This document shows, piece after piece, positions 4,927 through 11,838 of a DNA stretch of 11,838 bases. Where the stretch lies: positions 1-11,838 of the forward strand of contig DAIDTM010000149.1 in NCBI GenBank assembly GCA_027457205.1. Direction: 5' to 3'. The DNA is from Anaerolineae bacterium. Its GTDB lineage: Bacteria > Chloroflexota > Anaerolineae > UBA4142. Below the pieces are notes generated by a model that searched no databases, was not told the DNA's origin, and was given only the letters and a program-made list of their open reading frames with translations. The position numbers and the translations under genes are program-made. Numbering within the stretch: the stretch's first letter is position 1; each line of letters begins with the position of its first letter.

Positions 4927-7589
4927 GCGACTTGTCCCTTTGCCAGCGGTAACGCCAGCGTGATGGTCGTACCTCCGCCTTCGCGGTTCTCGGCTTTGAT
5001 GCTACCGCCGTGCGCCTCGACGATGCCCTTGCAAATCGCCAAGCCCAGCCCGGTGCCGTTGACGCCGCCGGGTCGCTGCACGCGATAAAACTTGTCAAAA
5101 ACGCGCGTCAAGTCTTCGGGCGGAATGCCGATACCGCGATCGGCGATCTGGATTTCCAGGTTCGCGCCTACCAGGCGCGCAATAACCTCGATTGGCTCAG
5201 CCGGCGGCGAGTATTTGATCGCATTGTCCTGCAGATTGACCAGCACCTGCACCATCAGCACGAAATCCATCGGCACGAGCGGCAGTTCCGGCGGAACGTG
5301 CACGTCTACGCGTCGGTCTTTGAGCGGGACGTTCAAACCGTCGAGCGCGGAGCCGATGACGTCCTGCACGTCGCACGGTTCCTGCTTGGCGTGAATCGCG
5401 CCGGCTTCCACCCGCGTCATATCGAGCAGATTGCCCACGAGGTGATTGAGTCGCTCTGCCTCTGCCGACGCGGTATCGATGAGACTCTTGCGCGTGTCAC
5501 CATCAAGATGTACTCCGTCTTCCTGCAGACTCGAAAGCGCGCCAGTGATCGAAACGAGCGGCGTGCGGAGGTCGTGCGAAATAGAATTGAGCAGCGCGGT
5601 TTCAAGTTTCTCGGTCGCTTGCAGCAACTGCGCCTGACGCGCCTGCTCCGCGAGTTGCGCGCGCTCGATCGCCAGCGCTGCCTGGTTAGCAAACGATTCG
5701 AGCAGGCGCGCTTGACCTTGCGTAAGATAGGATGACGGATTGGTCGGCTTGACGCCCAAGACACCGACTACGCCGCGCGGCGTCTTGAGGGGACGGCAGT
5801 GAATCGGCGCAGCAGGCAGCGTATCCGTACCGCGACCGGCGGGTTCGTTATGCTGGTACGCCCAGGTTGCCACAGCAAATTCGTTTTCGCTGAGTGTAAG
5901 ACCAGGATTGGCTACGCGCACCTTGAGCGTATCGCCTTCAGGCAGCAAGACGGCGATTTCGCGGCTGAAGGTTTGGTTGACATGCTTGATGACGGCTTGC
6001 AGGATTCCTTCAATGCCGCTCATCGCCGCGAGATCGCGCGTGAATTCGTAGAGTTCCGCGGTCTGCGCCTCGCGCTGCTGCGCCGCGTCGGCTTGTTCAC
6101 GGACGCGAACGGTGAGCGCGCTGATCACCAAGCCAACAATCAAAAGTCCAATGAACGTTAGAATGTATTGAGTATCGGTTACTTGAAAAGTGAAGACGGG
6201 CGGAACGAAGAAATAATCCAATGCCAATACGCCTAACACCGCCGCGACAACCGAGGGTCCGCGTCCCAAATACGCCGCCGCGACGACCACCACGACGAGG
6301 TACAACATGACCAGGTTGGCTGGATCGATAATGGAATGAAGCGGAAAGCCGAGCAGGGTTGCCGCCGCGACCAGACCCACGCTCAGCGCGTATCGCCGCA
6401 GTGGGCGATGGGGTTGCCATTCGCTTGTCTCCACGGCTGGCGAGGTTTCAACTTCGCCGCTGATCACGTAGACATCGATGCGACCGCTCTGACGGATGAT
6501 TTGGTCAACCACCGATCCGCGCAGAAACTCGAGCAGGCGCGGGCGTACCGGTTTGCCGGCGATGATTTTAGTGATGTTGTGCGAGCGCGCGTACTGAACG
6601 ACCGTGGCGGCGACGGCAATACTCGGCACCGTCACCGTCTTGGCGCCCAGTTCTTCGGCAAGGTGGAGCATCCGCTCGATGCGCCCGCGTTGCTGCCGCG
6701 ACAACCGCGCGTGATTCGGCGTTTCAACGTAAACCGCGAGCCACTCGGCGTCCAGTTCGTCGGCAAGACGGCGCGCGGTGCGGATCAGCCGCTCGCTCAA
6801 CGCGCCGGGGCTGACGCAAACGAGCAAACGCTCTTTCGCCGCCCACGGACCGGCAATGGCGCGCGTTTCCATGTACGCGCGCATCTGGTCGTCCACGCGG
6901 TCGGCGGTGCGGCGCAGCGCGATCTCGCGCAGTGCGGTCAGGTTGCCCTTGCGAAAAAATTTTTCAATCGCGCGCGCGGCTTGATCGGAGATATACACTT
7001 TGCCGTCTTTGAGCCGCTGGAGCAATTCGTCCGGCGCGAGGTCGATCAGTTCGATTTCACTGGCTTGCTCGATCACGCTATCGGGGACAGTTTCGTGGAC
7101 GACGATGCCGGTGATCTGCGCGACCACGTCGTTCAGACTCTCGAGGTGCTGGATGTTCAGCGTGGTGTAAACGTCAATGCCGGTGGCGAGGATTTCCTGA
7201 ACGTCGAGGTAGCGTTTGGGATGGCGCGAACCGGGCGCGTTCGTGTGCGCGAATTCGTCCACGAGCGCGAGCTGCGGCTTGCGCGCCAGCACCGCATCCA
7301 CATCCATCTCGGTCAGAATTCTGCCGCGATATTCGATCTGTCGGCGTGGAATAGTCTCCAGACCTTGCAGCAGCGCTTCCGTTTCTGCGCGATGATGCGT
7401 CTCGACGTAGGCGATCACGACATCGACGTTTTCGGCTTGGCGCGCGCGAGCGGCTTCCAGCATCGCGTACGTTTTGCCAACGCCAGCCGCGTAGCCGAGG
7501 AAGATTTTCAATTTGCCGCGCGCGCGTTGTTTTTCTTCTTCCTGCACGCGCGCGAGCAATTCATCGGGGTTGGGACGCGGATGTTCCAT
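4923..7589 (-). CDS. kdpD: KdpD, K+/turgor sensor histidine kinase
   Basis: KdpD is a membrane sensor kinase that phosphorylates KdpE. At 888 residues it is the length of E. coli KdpD (894). In order it has an N-terminal KdpD domain with the Walker A loop GYAAGVGKT (32-40) and LALVDEFAHTNAPGSRHPKR, then a Usp-like domain (about 250-370). A four-helix transmembrane DUF4118 region (about 400-500), a GAF-like region (about 530-640) and a HisKA helix with the phospho-acceptor H672 in SISHDLRTPL follow. The HATPase domain has NLQDNAIKY (N box), DRGIGIP (G1) and GTGLGLAI (G2). All catalytic features are present. The ATG at 7587-7589 lies 29 nt inside the end of the antiporter gene, with AGGA close by (3 nt, short spacing), suggesting translational coupling. 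The stop overlaps the kdpE start. Confidence 0.96.
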   Translation of the reverse strand: MEHPRPNPDELLARVQEEEKQRARGKLKIFLGYAAGVGKTYAMLEAARARQAENVDVVIAYVETHHRAETEALLQGLETIPRRQIEYRGRILTEMDVDAVLARKPQLALVDEFAHTNAPGSRHPKRYLDVQEILATGIDVYTTLNIQHLESLNDVVAQITGIVVHETVPDSVIEQASEIELIDLAPDELLQRLKDGKVYISDQAARAIEKFFRKGNLTALREIALRRTADRVDDQMRAYMETRAIAGPWAAKERLLVCVSPGALSERLIRTARRLADELDAEWLAVYVETPNHARLSRQQRGRIERMLHLAEELGAKTVTVPSIAVAATVVQYARSHNITKIIAGKPVRPRLLEFLRGSVVDQIIRQSGRIDVYVISGEVETSPAVETSEWQPHRPLRRYALSVGLVAAATLLGFPLHSIIDPANLVMLYLVVVVVAAAYLGRGPSVVAAVLGVLALDYFFVPPVFTFQVTDTQYILTFIGLLIVGLVISALTVRVREQADAAQQREAQTAELYEFTRDLAAMSGIEGILQAVIKHVNQTFSREIAVLLPEGDTLKVRVANPGLTLSENEFAVATWAYQHNEPAGRGTDTLPAAPIHCRPLKTPRGVVGVLGVKPTNPSSYLTQGQARLLESFANQAALAIERAQLAEQARQAQLLQATEKLETALLNSISHDLRTPLVSITGALSSLQEDGVHLDGDTRKSLIDTASAEAERLNHLVGNLLDMTRVEAGAIHAKQEPCDVQDVIGSALDGLNVPLKDRRVDVHVPPELPLVPMDFVLMVQVLVNLQDNAIKYSPPAEPIEVIARLVGANLEIQIADRGIGIPPEDLTRVFDKFYRVQRPGGVNGTGLGLAICKGIVEAHGGSIKAENREGGGTTITLALPLAKGQVA

Positions 7590-8784
7590 AATCCTGATTT
7601 GGCTTCTTCGGGACCACGCCCATCCAATTCAAGAGCGGAATCATGGTCACGCCTTGAACGATGATCGAAAAAGTGACGACGGCAAAAGTGACTGTGATGA
7701 TTTCCTCGTAGCGCGGCACCTGCGTTGGTAATCCGAGCGCCAGCGCGAGCGCCAATGCGCCGCGCAAGCCGCCCCAAAACAAAATGTGTTGATGGCGCGG
7801 CTCAATGCGTAAAGTAGATCGCGCAAACAACGCGCAACAAGGATAGACGGCAATCGCGCGCCCAAGCATCACTAGGAAAATAGCGATCGCCGCAGCGACA
7901 AGGGCGCCGGCGAATTCCTGACGCGTTCCATAGATTCCGATCAGGATGAAGATCAGAGAATTGACGACGAACGCGACATATTCCCAAAACGACTCCACCG
8001 CGTCACGTCCCTTGTCGGTGATCGATCCCAAGGGTCCGATGTTTCCAACCACCAGACCGGCGGTCAACGCCGCCAAGATGCCCGACACGTGAAAATATTC
8101 TGCGAGGAGAAATGACCCGTACGCGGCGATGGTTGTAAAAGTCATCTCCACCAAGTGATCTTCTGTCTGCCCCGCCAGCAGCAGCACTCCACCCGACACG
8201 ATTCCACCACAGAGTATTCCGCCGAGCACAGTGACCACCAGGGTTTGAGCAACCCCGAATGCGGTGATTGCACCGCCAGTCGTCAGAGTCAAGGCAACTG
8301 TAAAAATGACTGCCGCGGTACCATCGTTGAAAAGACTTTCCGCTTCTAGCAAAAGCCGCAATCGTCCGTGAATGCCGGTTTCTTTGAACGTCGCAATGAC
8401 AGAAACGGGATCTGTCGCTGCGATCAGCGCGCCGAATACGATCGCGCTGACCCATTCCCATTGAGCGAACAAGCGCATGCCGACAGCGGTTATGCCGGCG
8501 GAGAGCAGCACGCCCAGCGTTGCGAGCGTCAAGATGACCGGAGCATCCCGGCGCAATTCACGCCAGCGGATATCCAACGCGGCTTCAAAAACGAGCGGCG
8601 GTAGAAATATGCTGAAGATGAGTTCTTTGGTGAGCCGGATACTGGGAATGATTTGCAGCAGAGCAAGCCCGACGCCTGCGATGACCAAGCCCACACTATA
8701 GGGAATGTGAAGGCGCTGAACCAGCATCGCGACGATGGCAGCAATCAGGAGCAAGATTTCCGCTTGTTCTAACGTCAACTCCAC
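7561..8784 (-). CDS. CPA1/NhaP-type Na+(K+)/H+ antiporter in the kdp operon
   Basis: This 407-residue inner-membrane protein has about 12 transmembrane helices and belongs to the cation:proton antiporter-1 family (NhaP-like). It exchanges Na+ or K+ for protons. Signature motifs are FLPPLVFEAAL (60-70), AATDPVSV (122-129), the core LEAESLFNDGTA with the ion-binding N153-D154 pair, and FWGGLRGALALALAL near the C-terminus. It lacks any C-terminal TrkA/RCK or cyclic-nucleotide regulatory domain. I start at the GTG 8782-8784 because an AGAGAGG ribosome binding site lies 8 nt upstream and the first helix then follows directly. A TTG at 8823 would add 13 residues rich in Arg. It lies between kdpC (78-nt gap) and kdpD (29-nt overlap), an unusual site that ties it to K+ homeostasis. 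Na+ versus K+ preference cannot be read from the sequence. Confidence 0.92.
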   Translation of the reverse strand: MELTLEQAEILLLIAAIVAMLVQRLHIPYSVGLVIAGVGLALLQIIPSIRLTKELIFSIFLPPLVFEAALDIRWRELRRDAPVILTLATLGVLLSAGITAVGMRLFAQWEWVSAIVFGALIAATDPVSVIATFKETGIHGRLRLLLEAESLFNDGTAAVIFTVALTLTTGGAITAFGVAQTLVVTVLGGILCGGIVSGGVLLLAGQTEDHLVEMTFTTIAAYGSFLLAEYFHVSGILAALTAGLVVGNIGPLGSITDKGRDAVESFWEYVAFVVNSLIFILIGIYGTRQEFAGALVAAAIAIFLVMLGRAIAVYPCCALFARSTLRIEPRHQHILFWGGLRGALALALALGLPTQVPRYEEIITVTFAVVTFSIIVQGVTMIPLLNWMGVVPKKPNQDYGTSASQPR

Positions 8785-8862
8785 GATCGCTGCCTCTCTT
8801 GCCCTAGCCGCGCGGCACCGCAAACGCCTGTTCGGAATCGAAAACCTTACATCGTTCAGCCC

Positions 8863-9435
8863 CTATTTTACCACATCTAGCGCCAAGTTGAGTTCCAGCA
8901 CATTGACGCGCGGTTCGCCAATCACGCCTAACCAACGTCCTTCGGTATATTTATCGACCAGCGCGCGCACTTGCGCCTCGCTCAGCCCGCGCACGCGCGC
9001 GACGCGCGGCAGTTGGTAGAGCGCCGCGGCAACGCTAATGTCCGGGTCCAGTCCGCTGCCGGAGGAGGTCACCAAATCGACTGGAATCGGCTGCGTATTC
9101 TGCGGGTCTGCCGCGTGCAGCGCGTCGATGCGCGCCTTGACCTCATCGATCAGCGCGGGGTTGGTCGGTCCCAGGTTAGAGCCGGACGACGACGCCGCGT
9201 TGTACGGAAAGGGCGACGTAGCAGACAAGCGTCCCCAGAAATACTTGGGGTCATCAAACGGCTGACCAATGAGCGTGGAGCCGACCGGCTTGCCGTCCTT
9301 CATGATGAGACTGCCGTTCGCTTGCTGCGGAAAAATGACTTGCGCGACGCCAGTCACCGCGAGTGGGTAGAGTAAGCCGGTGATGATCGTGAAAACAATG
9401 TACGCCACAATGGCAGGACGAAATTGAGAAAGCAT
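8863..9435 (-). CDS. kdpC: KdpC, K+-transporting ATPase subunit C
   Basis: KdpC is the periplasm-facing single-helix subunit of the KdpFABC potassium pump and helps stabilise the complex and K+ or ATP affinity. The product is 190 residues, full length for the family. A transmembrane helix spans about residues 8-30. Next come FGRL-like YFWGRLSA, the YNAASSSGSNLGPTNPAL segment, and the hallmark DLVTSSGSGLDPDIS with RVARVRGLS close by. The ATG at 9433-9435 has an AGGGG ribosome binding site about 8 nt upstream. It is separated from kdpB by a small membrane-protein gene rather than following it directly, which is not the standard arrangement. The gap to that gene is 23 nt. Confidence 0.96.
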   Translation of the reverse strand: MLSQFRPAIVAYIVFTIITGLLYPLAVTGVAQVIFPQQANGSLIMKDGKPVGSTLIGQPFDDPKYFWGRLSATSPFPYNAASSSGSNLGPTNPALIDEVKARIDALHAADPQNTQPIPVDLVTSSGSGLDPDISVAAALYQLPRVARVRGLSEAQVRALVDKYTEGRWLGVIGEPRVNVLELNLALDVVK

Positions 9436-9458
9436 GTATTTTCCCCTCTCGATAAAGC

Positions 9459-9803
9459 TCAGCGACGAGAATGCGTCACTCGATTGGGCTGCGCGTCGTA
9501 TGAGACTGAATCGTTCTTGGCATCTCCATTGCGCGATTTCTTCGCCGGTTGTTTTGGCGGAACATCTGTGATTTCAAGTTCTCCATGTTTGGCTCGTTCC
9601 ACCTCTTCATCCAACAAGGCTGTTGTGTTCAGATAAACCCACAGAGCGATCGCGCCCAAAATGAAAAATATGATCCCGATGCCGACTAATTCATTCGCCC
9701 ACCCCGGCAGTCCATCTCTGCCCTCGAGCACGAGCGCGGCGATCATGAGGATGACAAGCATATACAGAATGAACCACGCCGGCTTGCCATGTTTCTTTGG
9801 CAT
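9459..9803 (-). CDS. Unrecognised two-helix membrane protein between kdpB and kdpC
   Basis: This 114-residue protein is not one I recognise. It has a basic N-terminus (KKHGK), a helix at about 9-26, a short loop (EGRDGLPGW) and a second helix at about 38-58. A charged hydrophilic tail of about 55 residues follows, rich in Glu, Lys, Pro, Asn and Asp. By the positive-inside rule both ends face the cytoplasm. It is real on several grounds. It has a perfect AGGAGG site (9809-9814) 5 nt before the ATG at 9801-9803, it starts 9 nt after the kdpB stop, and its frame is in keeping with membrane-protein composition. The kdpB TAG is embedded in that ribosome binding site, so translation is probably coupled. 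It is far longer than KdpF (about 29 residues) and in the wrong place for it. A role as a Kdp accessory or regulatory subunit is inference. Confidence 0.85.
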   Translation of the reverse strand: MPKKHGKPAWFILYMLVILMIAALVLEGRDGLPGWANELVGIGIIFFILGAIALWVYLNTTALLDEEVERAKHGELEITDVPPKQPAKKSRNGDAKNDSVSYDAQPNRVTHSRR

Positions 9804-9812
9804 ATCAACCTC

Positions 9813-11838
9813 CTACACCAGATGCAAGACCGTCAACAGGACATCGATCAGCTTGATGCCGATGAACGGCGCGATCAAACCGCCGACACCGTAAATGAGC
9901 AGGTTGTTCCGCAACAATGCCGCCGCGCCAATCGGTTGATACTTGACGCCGCGCAGCGCCAGCGGGATCAGCGCGACAATGATGAGCGCATTAAAAATCA
10001 CCGCCGACAGAATTGCGCTTTGCGGCGTCGTGAGCTGCATGATGTTGAGCGCGCCGAGCTGAGGGTAGGTGCTTGCGAACGCGGCGGGAATGATCGCAAA
10101 GTACTTGGACACGTCGTTCGCGATGCTGAACGTCGTCAACGCGCCGCGCGTCATCAGGAGCTGCTTGCCGATCTCGACGATCTCCAACAGTTTCGTCGGG
10201 TTCGAATCGAGGTCGACGAGGTTCCCGGCTTCCTTCGCGGCTTGCGTGCCGGTGTTCATCGCCACGGCAACATCGGCTTGCGCGAGCGCGGGCGCATCGT
10301 TGGTACCATCGCCGGTCATCGCGACCAGGCGACCGCCAGTCTGGTAATCGCGGATGAGTTTCAGCTTGGTCTCCGGCGTTGCCTGCGCGAGAAAATCGTC
10401 CACGCCGGCTTCCGCGGCAATCGCAGTTGCCGTCAGTGGATTGTCGCCGGTGATCATCACCGTCTTGATGCCCATCCGCCGCAGTTCGGCAAAGCGTTCT
10501 TTGATGCCGCCCTTGACAATGTCCTTCAACTGGATCACGCCAAGCACATGCGCGCCATCGGCGACCACCAGCGGTGTGCCGCCTTGCTTGGCGATGGAAT
10601 CGACCGCGGCGCGCACCGAATCCGGGAACTGACCGCCCTTCCGGTTGACGTACGCTTCAATCGCGTCCGACGCGCCTTTGCGGATTTCGCGGTGATCGAG
10701 GTTGACGCCGCTCATTCGAGTCTGCGCTGTGAACGGAATGAAGGTCGCTCCGATTTCCTGTATATTCCGCTCGCGCAGTTGGTATCTTTCTTTTGCCAGA
10801 ACGACGATACTGCGACCTTCCGGCGTCTCATCGGCGAGCGAAGCAATTTGCGCGGCGTCGGCGAGTTCCTGCTCGTTCACGCCAGACGCCGGCATGAACG
10901 CAGTCGCTTGACGATTGCCGAGTGTGATCGTGCCGGTCTTGTCGAGCAGCAGCACATCTACGTCGCCGGCGGCTTCGACCGCGCGCCCGGACATGGCGAT
11001 CACGTTCGCCTGAATCATGCGGTCCATACCGGCGATACCGATGGCGGAGAGCAAGCCGCCAATCGTCGTCGGGATGAGGCAGACGAGGAGCGCGAAGAGT
11101 ACCGTGATCGTGATCGGCGTGCCGTGCCCAGCCGCGCCAACGCTGTAAAGCGAATAGGGCAGCAGCGTCGCGCAGACGATCAAGAAGAAGATCGTCAAAG
11201 CCGCAAGCAAAATATCGAGCGCGATTTCGTTCGGCGTCTTTTGCCGCTTGGCGCCTTCGACCATCGAAATCATCCGGTCGAGAAATGTTTCGCCGGGATT
11301 TGCGGTGACGCGCACGACGAGCCAGTCGGACAGGACGCGCGTGCCGCCGGTGACCGCGCTGCGGTCGCCGCCGCTTTCGCGGATGACCGGCGCGCTCTCG
11401 CCGGTGATCGCGCTCTCGTCCACCGACGCAACGCCTTCGATCACCTCGCCGTCGCCGGGAACATAGTCGCCGGCTTCGACCAGCACAATGTCGCCTTTGT
11501 GAAGCGATGAGGCAGATGCTAGAGAATAATTGTAAGACGGATGACGGACGACGGATGACGGATCACGATCTTCGGTCTTCCGTCTTCGGTCTTCCGTCAA
11601 CTTTTTGGCGACGATGTCGTGGCGCGCGCGGCGGAGCGCGTCGGCTTGCGCTTTGCCGCGCCCTTCTGCCATCGCCTCCGCAAAATTTGCGAACAATAGG
11701 GTGAACCAAAGCCACAAGCATATCTGCAGACCGAAGCCGAAGTCGCCGGCGTGATGTGCAGCATCGCGAGCGAGTTGAACTGATGTCGCAACGGCGCCCA
11801 CCTCCACGACGAACATCACGGGATTCTTAATTATTGTG
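9813..11838 (-). CDS. kdpB: KdpB, K+-transporting P-type ATPase subunit, 5' end outside window
   Basis: KdpB is the ATP-hydrolysing subunit of KdpFABC and moves K+ inward with the KdpA channel subunit. About 674 residues are present. The frame runs through the window edge (reading TIIKNPVMFVVEVG, matching the family's first helix), so perhaps 30 N-terminal residues are missing. The actuator motif TGES is at 11394-11405, the phosphorylated Asp of DKTGTIT at 10941-10943, and GDGTNDAP at 10290-10313. CLIPTTIGGLLSAIG and the C-terminal NALIIVALIPLAL helices are also present. All catalytic residues look intact. Between KKL and KGDIVLVEAG the protein has 33 residues where E. coli KdpB has 18. The extra part is encoded by a heptamer array. 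The TAG stop overlaps the next gene's ribosome binding site. kdpA should lie upstream, beyond 11838. Confidence 0.97.
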   Translation of the reverse strand, partial: TIIKNPVMFVVEVGAVATSVQLARDAAHHAGDFGFGLQICLWLWFTLLFANFAEAMAEGRGKAQADALRRARHDIVAKKLTEDRRRKTEDRDPSSVVRHPSYNYSLASASSLHKGDIVLVEAGDYVPGDGEVIEGVASVDESAITGESAPVIRESGGDRSAVTGGTRVLSDWLVVRVTANPGETFLDRMISMVEGAKRQKTPNEIALDILLAALTIFFLIVCATLLPYSLYSVGAAGHGTPITITVLFALLVCLIPTTIGGLLSAIGIAGMDRMIQANVIAMSGRAVEAAGDVDVLLLDKTGTITLGNRQATAFMPASGVNEQELADAAQIASLADETPEGRSIVVLAKERYQLRERNIQEIGATFIPFTAQTRMSGVNLDHREIRKGASDAIEAYVNRKGGQFPDSVRAAVDSIAKQGGTPLVVADGAHVLGVIQLKDIVKGGIKERFAELRRMGIKTVMITGDNPLTATAIAAEAGVDDFLAQATPETKLKLIRDYQTGGRLVAMTGDGTNDAPALAQADVAVAMNTGTQAAKEAGNLVDLDSNPTKLLEIVEIGKQLLMTRGALTTFSIANDVSKYFAIIPAAFASTYPQLGALNIMQLTTPQSAILSAVIFNALIIVALIPLALRGVKYQPIGAAALLRNNLLIYGVGGLIAPFIGIKLIDVLLTVLHLV
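11536..11598. repeat. Nine-heptamer array forming an inverted repeat, inside kdpB
   Basis: Reading the plus strand, four units GACGGAT/GACGGAC (11536-11563) are followed by a central CACGATC (11564-11570) and four units alternating TTCGGTC and TTCCGTC (11571-11598). The right arm is the reverse complement of the left at 22 of 28 positions, so DNA or mRNA could fold into a long hairpin. The total is 63 nt, exactly 21 codons, so the kdpB frame is kept. Because 7 is not a multiple of 3, each arm is read in all three frames and gives the low-complexity stretch TEDRRRKTEDRDPSSVVRHPS. Heptanucleotide short tandem repeats of this general style are known from cyanobacteria and look like mobile or expanding small elements. 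Placement in that class is inference. Confidence 0.9.

Noticed and set aside
6336..7664. 442-codon open frame on the plus strand opposite kdpD
   Set aside because: It is a shadow of kdpD, with no recognisable motif, no ribosome binding site, and composition like other antisense frames.
8807..8816. 10-nt palindrome GCCGCGCGGC in the kdpC/antiporter gap, as a terminator
   Set aside because: It is too short, has no loop to speak of and no following T-run. Expected by chance in GC-rich DNA.
8785..8823. TTG at 8823 as start of the antiporter
   Set aside because: It would add 13 Arg/Ala-rich residues before the first helix. The GTG at 8784 has a good ribosome binding site.
9459..9803. The small kdp-operon gene as kdpF
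   Set aside because: KdpF is a single helix of about 29 residues encoded before kdpA. This protein has 114 residues, two helices and a long tail, and lies after kdpB.
9789..11510. 573-codon open frame on the plus strand opposite kdpB
   Set aside because: Its translation is Arg/Asp/His-rich with no domain, typical of the antisense frame of a GC-rich gene. kdpB on the other strand is unmistakable.
11536..11598. Heptamer array as a CRISPR array or as a frameshift or assembly error in kdpB
   Set aside because: Units are 7 nt with no spacers, so it is not CRISPR. The length is a multiple of three and kdpB motifs continue in frame on both sides.

Overview
The window is a GC-rich piece of bacterial chromosome. 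No rRNA, tRNA, CRISPR array or insertion sequence was seen. The most likely source is a member of the Chloroflexota (Anaerolineae-like) or a similar environmental lineage. This is inference, from a secreted beta-helix protein carried on a long Thr/Pro stalk, a heptanucleotide short-repeat array inside a conserved gene, and the rpsU next to RRM-protein gene pair. No marker gene settles the phylum.

Left part (1-2422): three minus-strand genes. From right to left these are a membrane-anchored parallel beta-helix protein, ribosomal protein S21 (rpsU), and an RRM-type RNA-binding protein cut by the window edge. rpsU has its own very good sigma70-type promoter and a leader of about 100 nt that contains a perfect 11-bp hairpin. 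The beta-helix gene has a consensus promoter whose -10 box lies only 8 nt from the ATG, which predicts a leaderless mRNA.

Middle (2363-4224): a divergent plus-strand pair behind a third consensus promoter. It holds an ArsB-like ion permease and a single-domain universal stress (UspA) protein, with a strong ribosome binding site in front of the second gene.

Right part (4237-11838): a minus-strand kdp potassium-uptake locus of about 7.6 kb, read from the right edge leftward. The order is kdpB (5' end outside the window), an unrecognised two-helix membrane protein, kdpC, a CPA1/NhaP-type cation/proton antiporter, the sensor kinase kdpD and the response regulator kdpE. Junctions are tight: a 9-nt gap after kdpB, a 29-nt antiporter/kdpD overlap, and a 4-nt kdpD/kdpE overlap. 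This suggests one transcription unit for K+ uptake, cation/proton exchange and K+/turgor sensing. kdpA and the kdp promoter would lie beyond position 11838.

The most unusual points are an in-frame 63-nt array of nine heptamers, arranged as an inverted repeat, inside the kdpB actuator domain; the unknown membrane protein placed between kdpB and kdpC; the antiporter gene inside the kdp operon; the rpsU leader hairpin; and the predicted leaderless beta-helix gene. No wholly new multi-gene system is evident. Gene-free stretches are all shorter than 300 bases.
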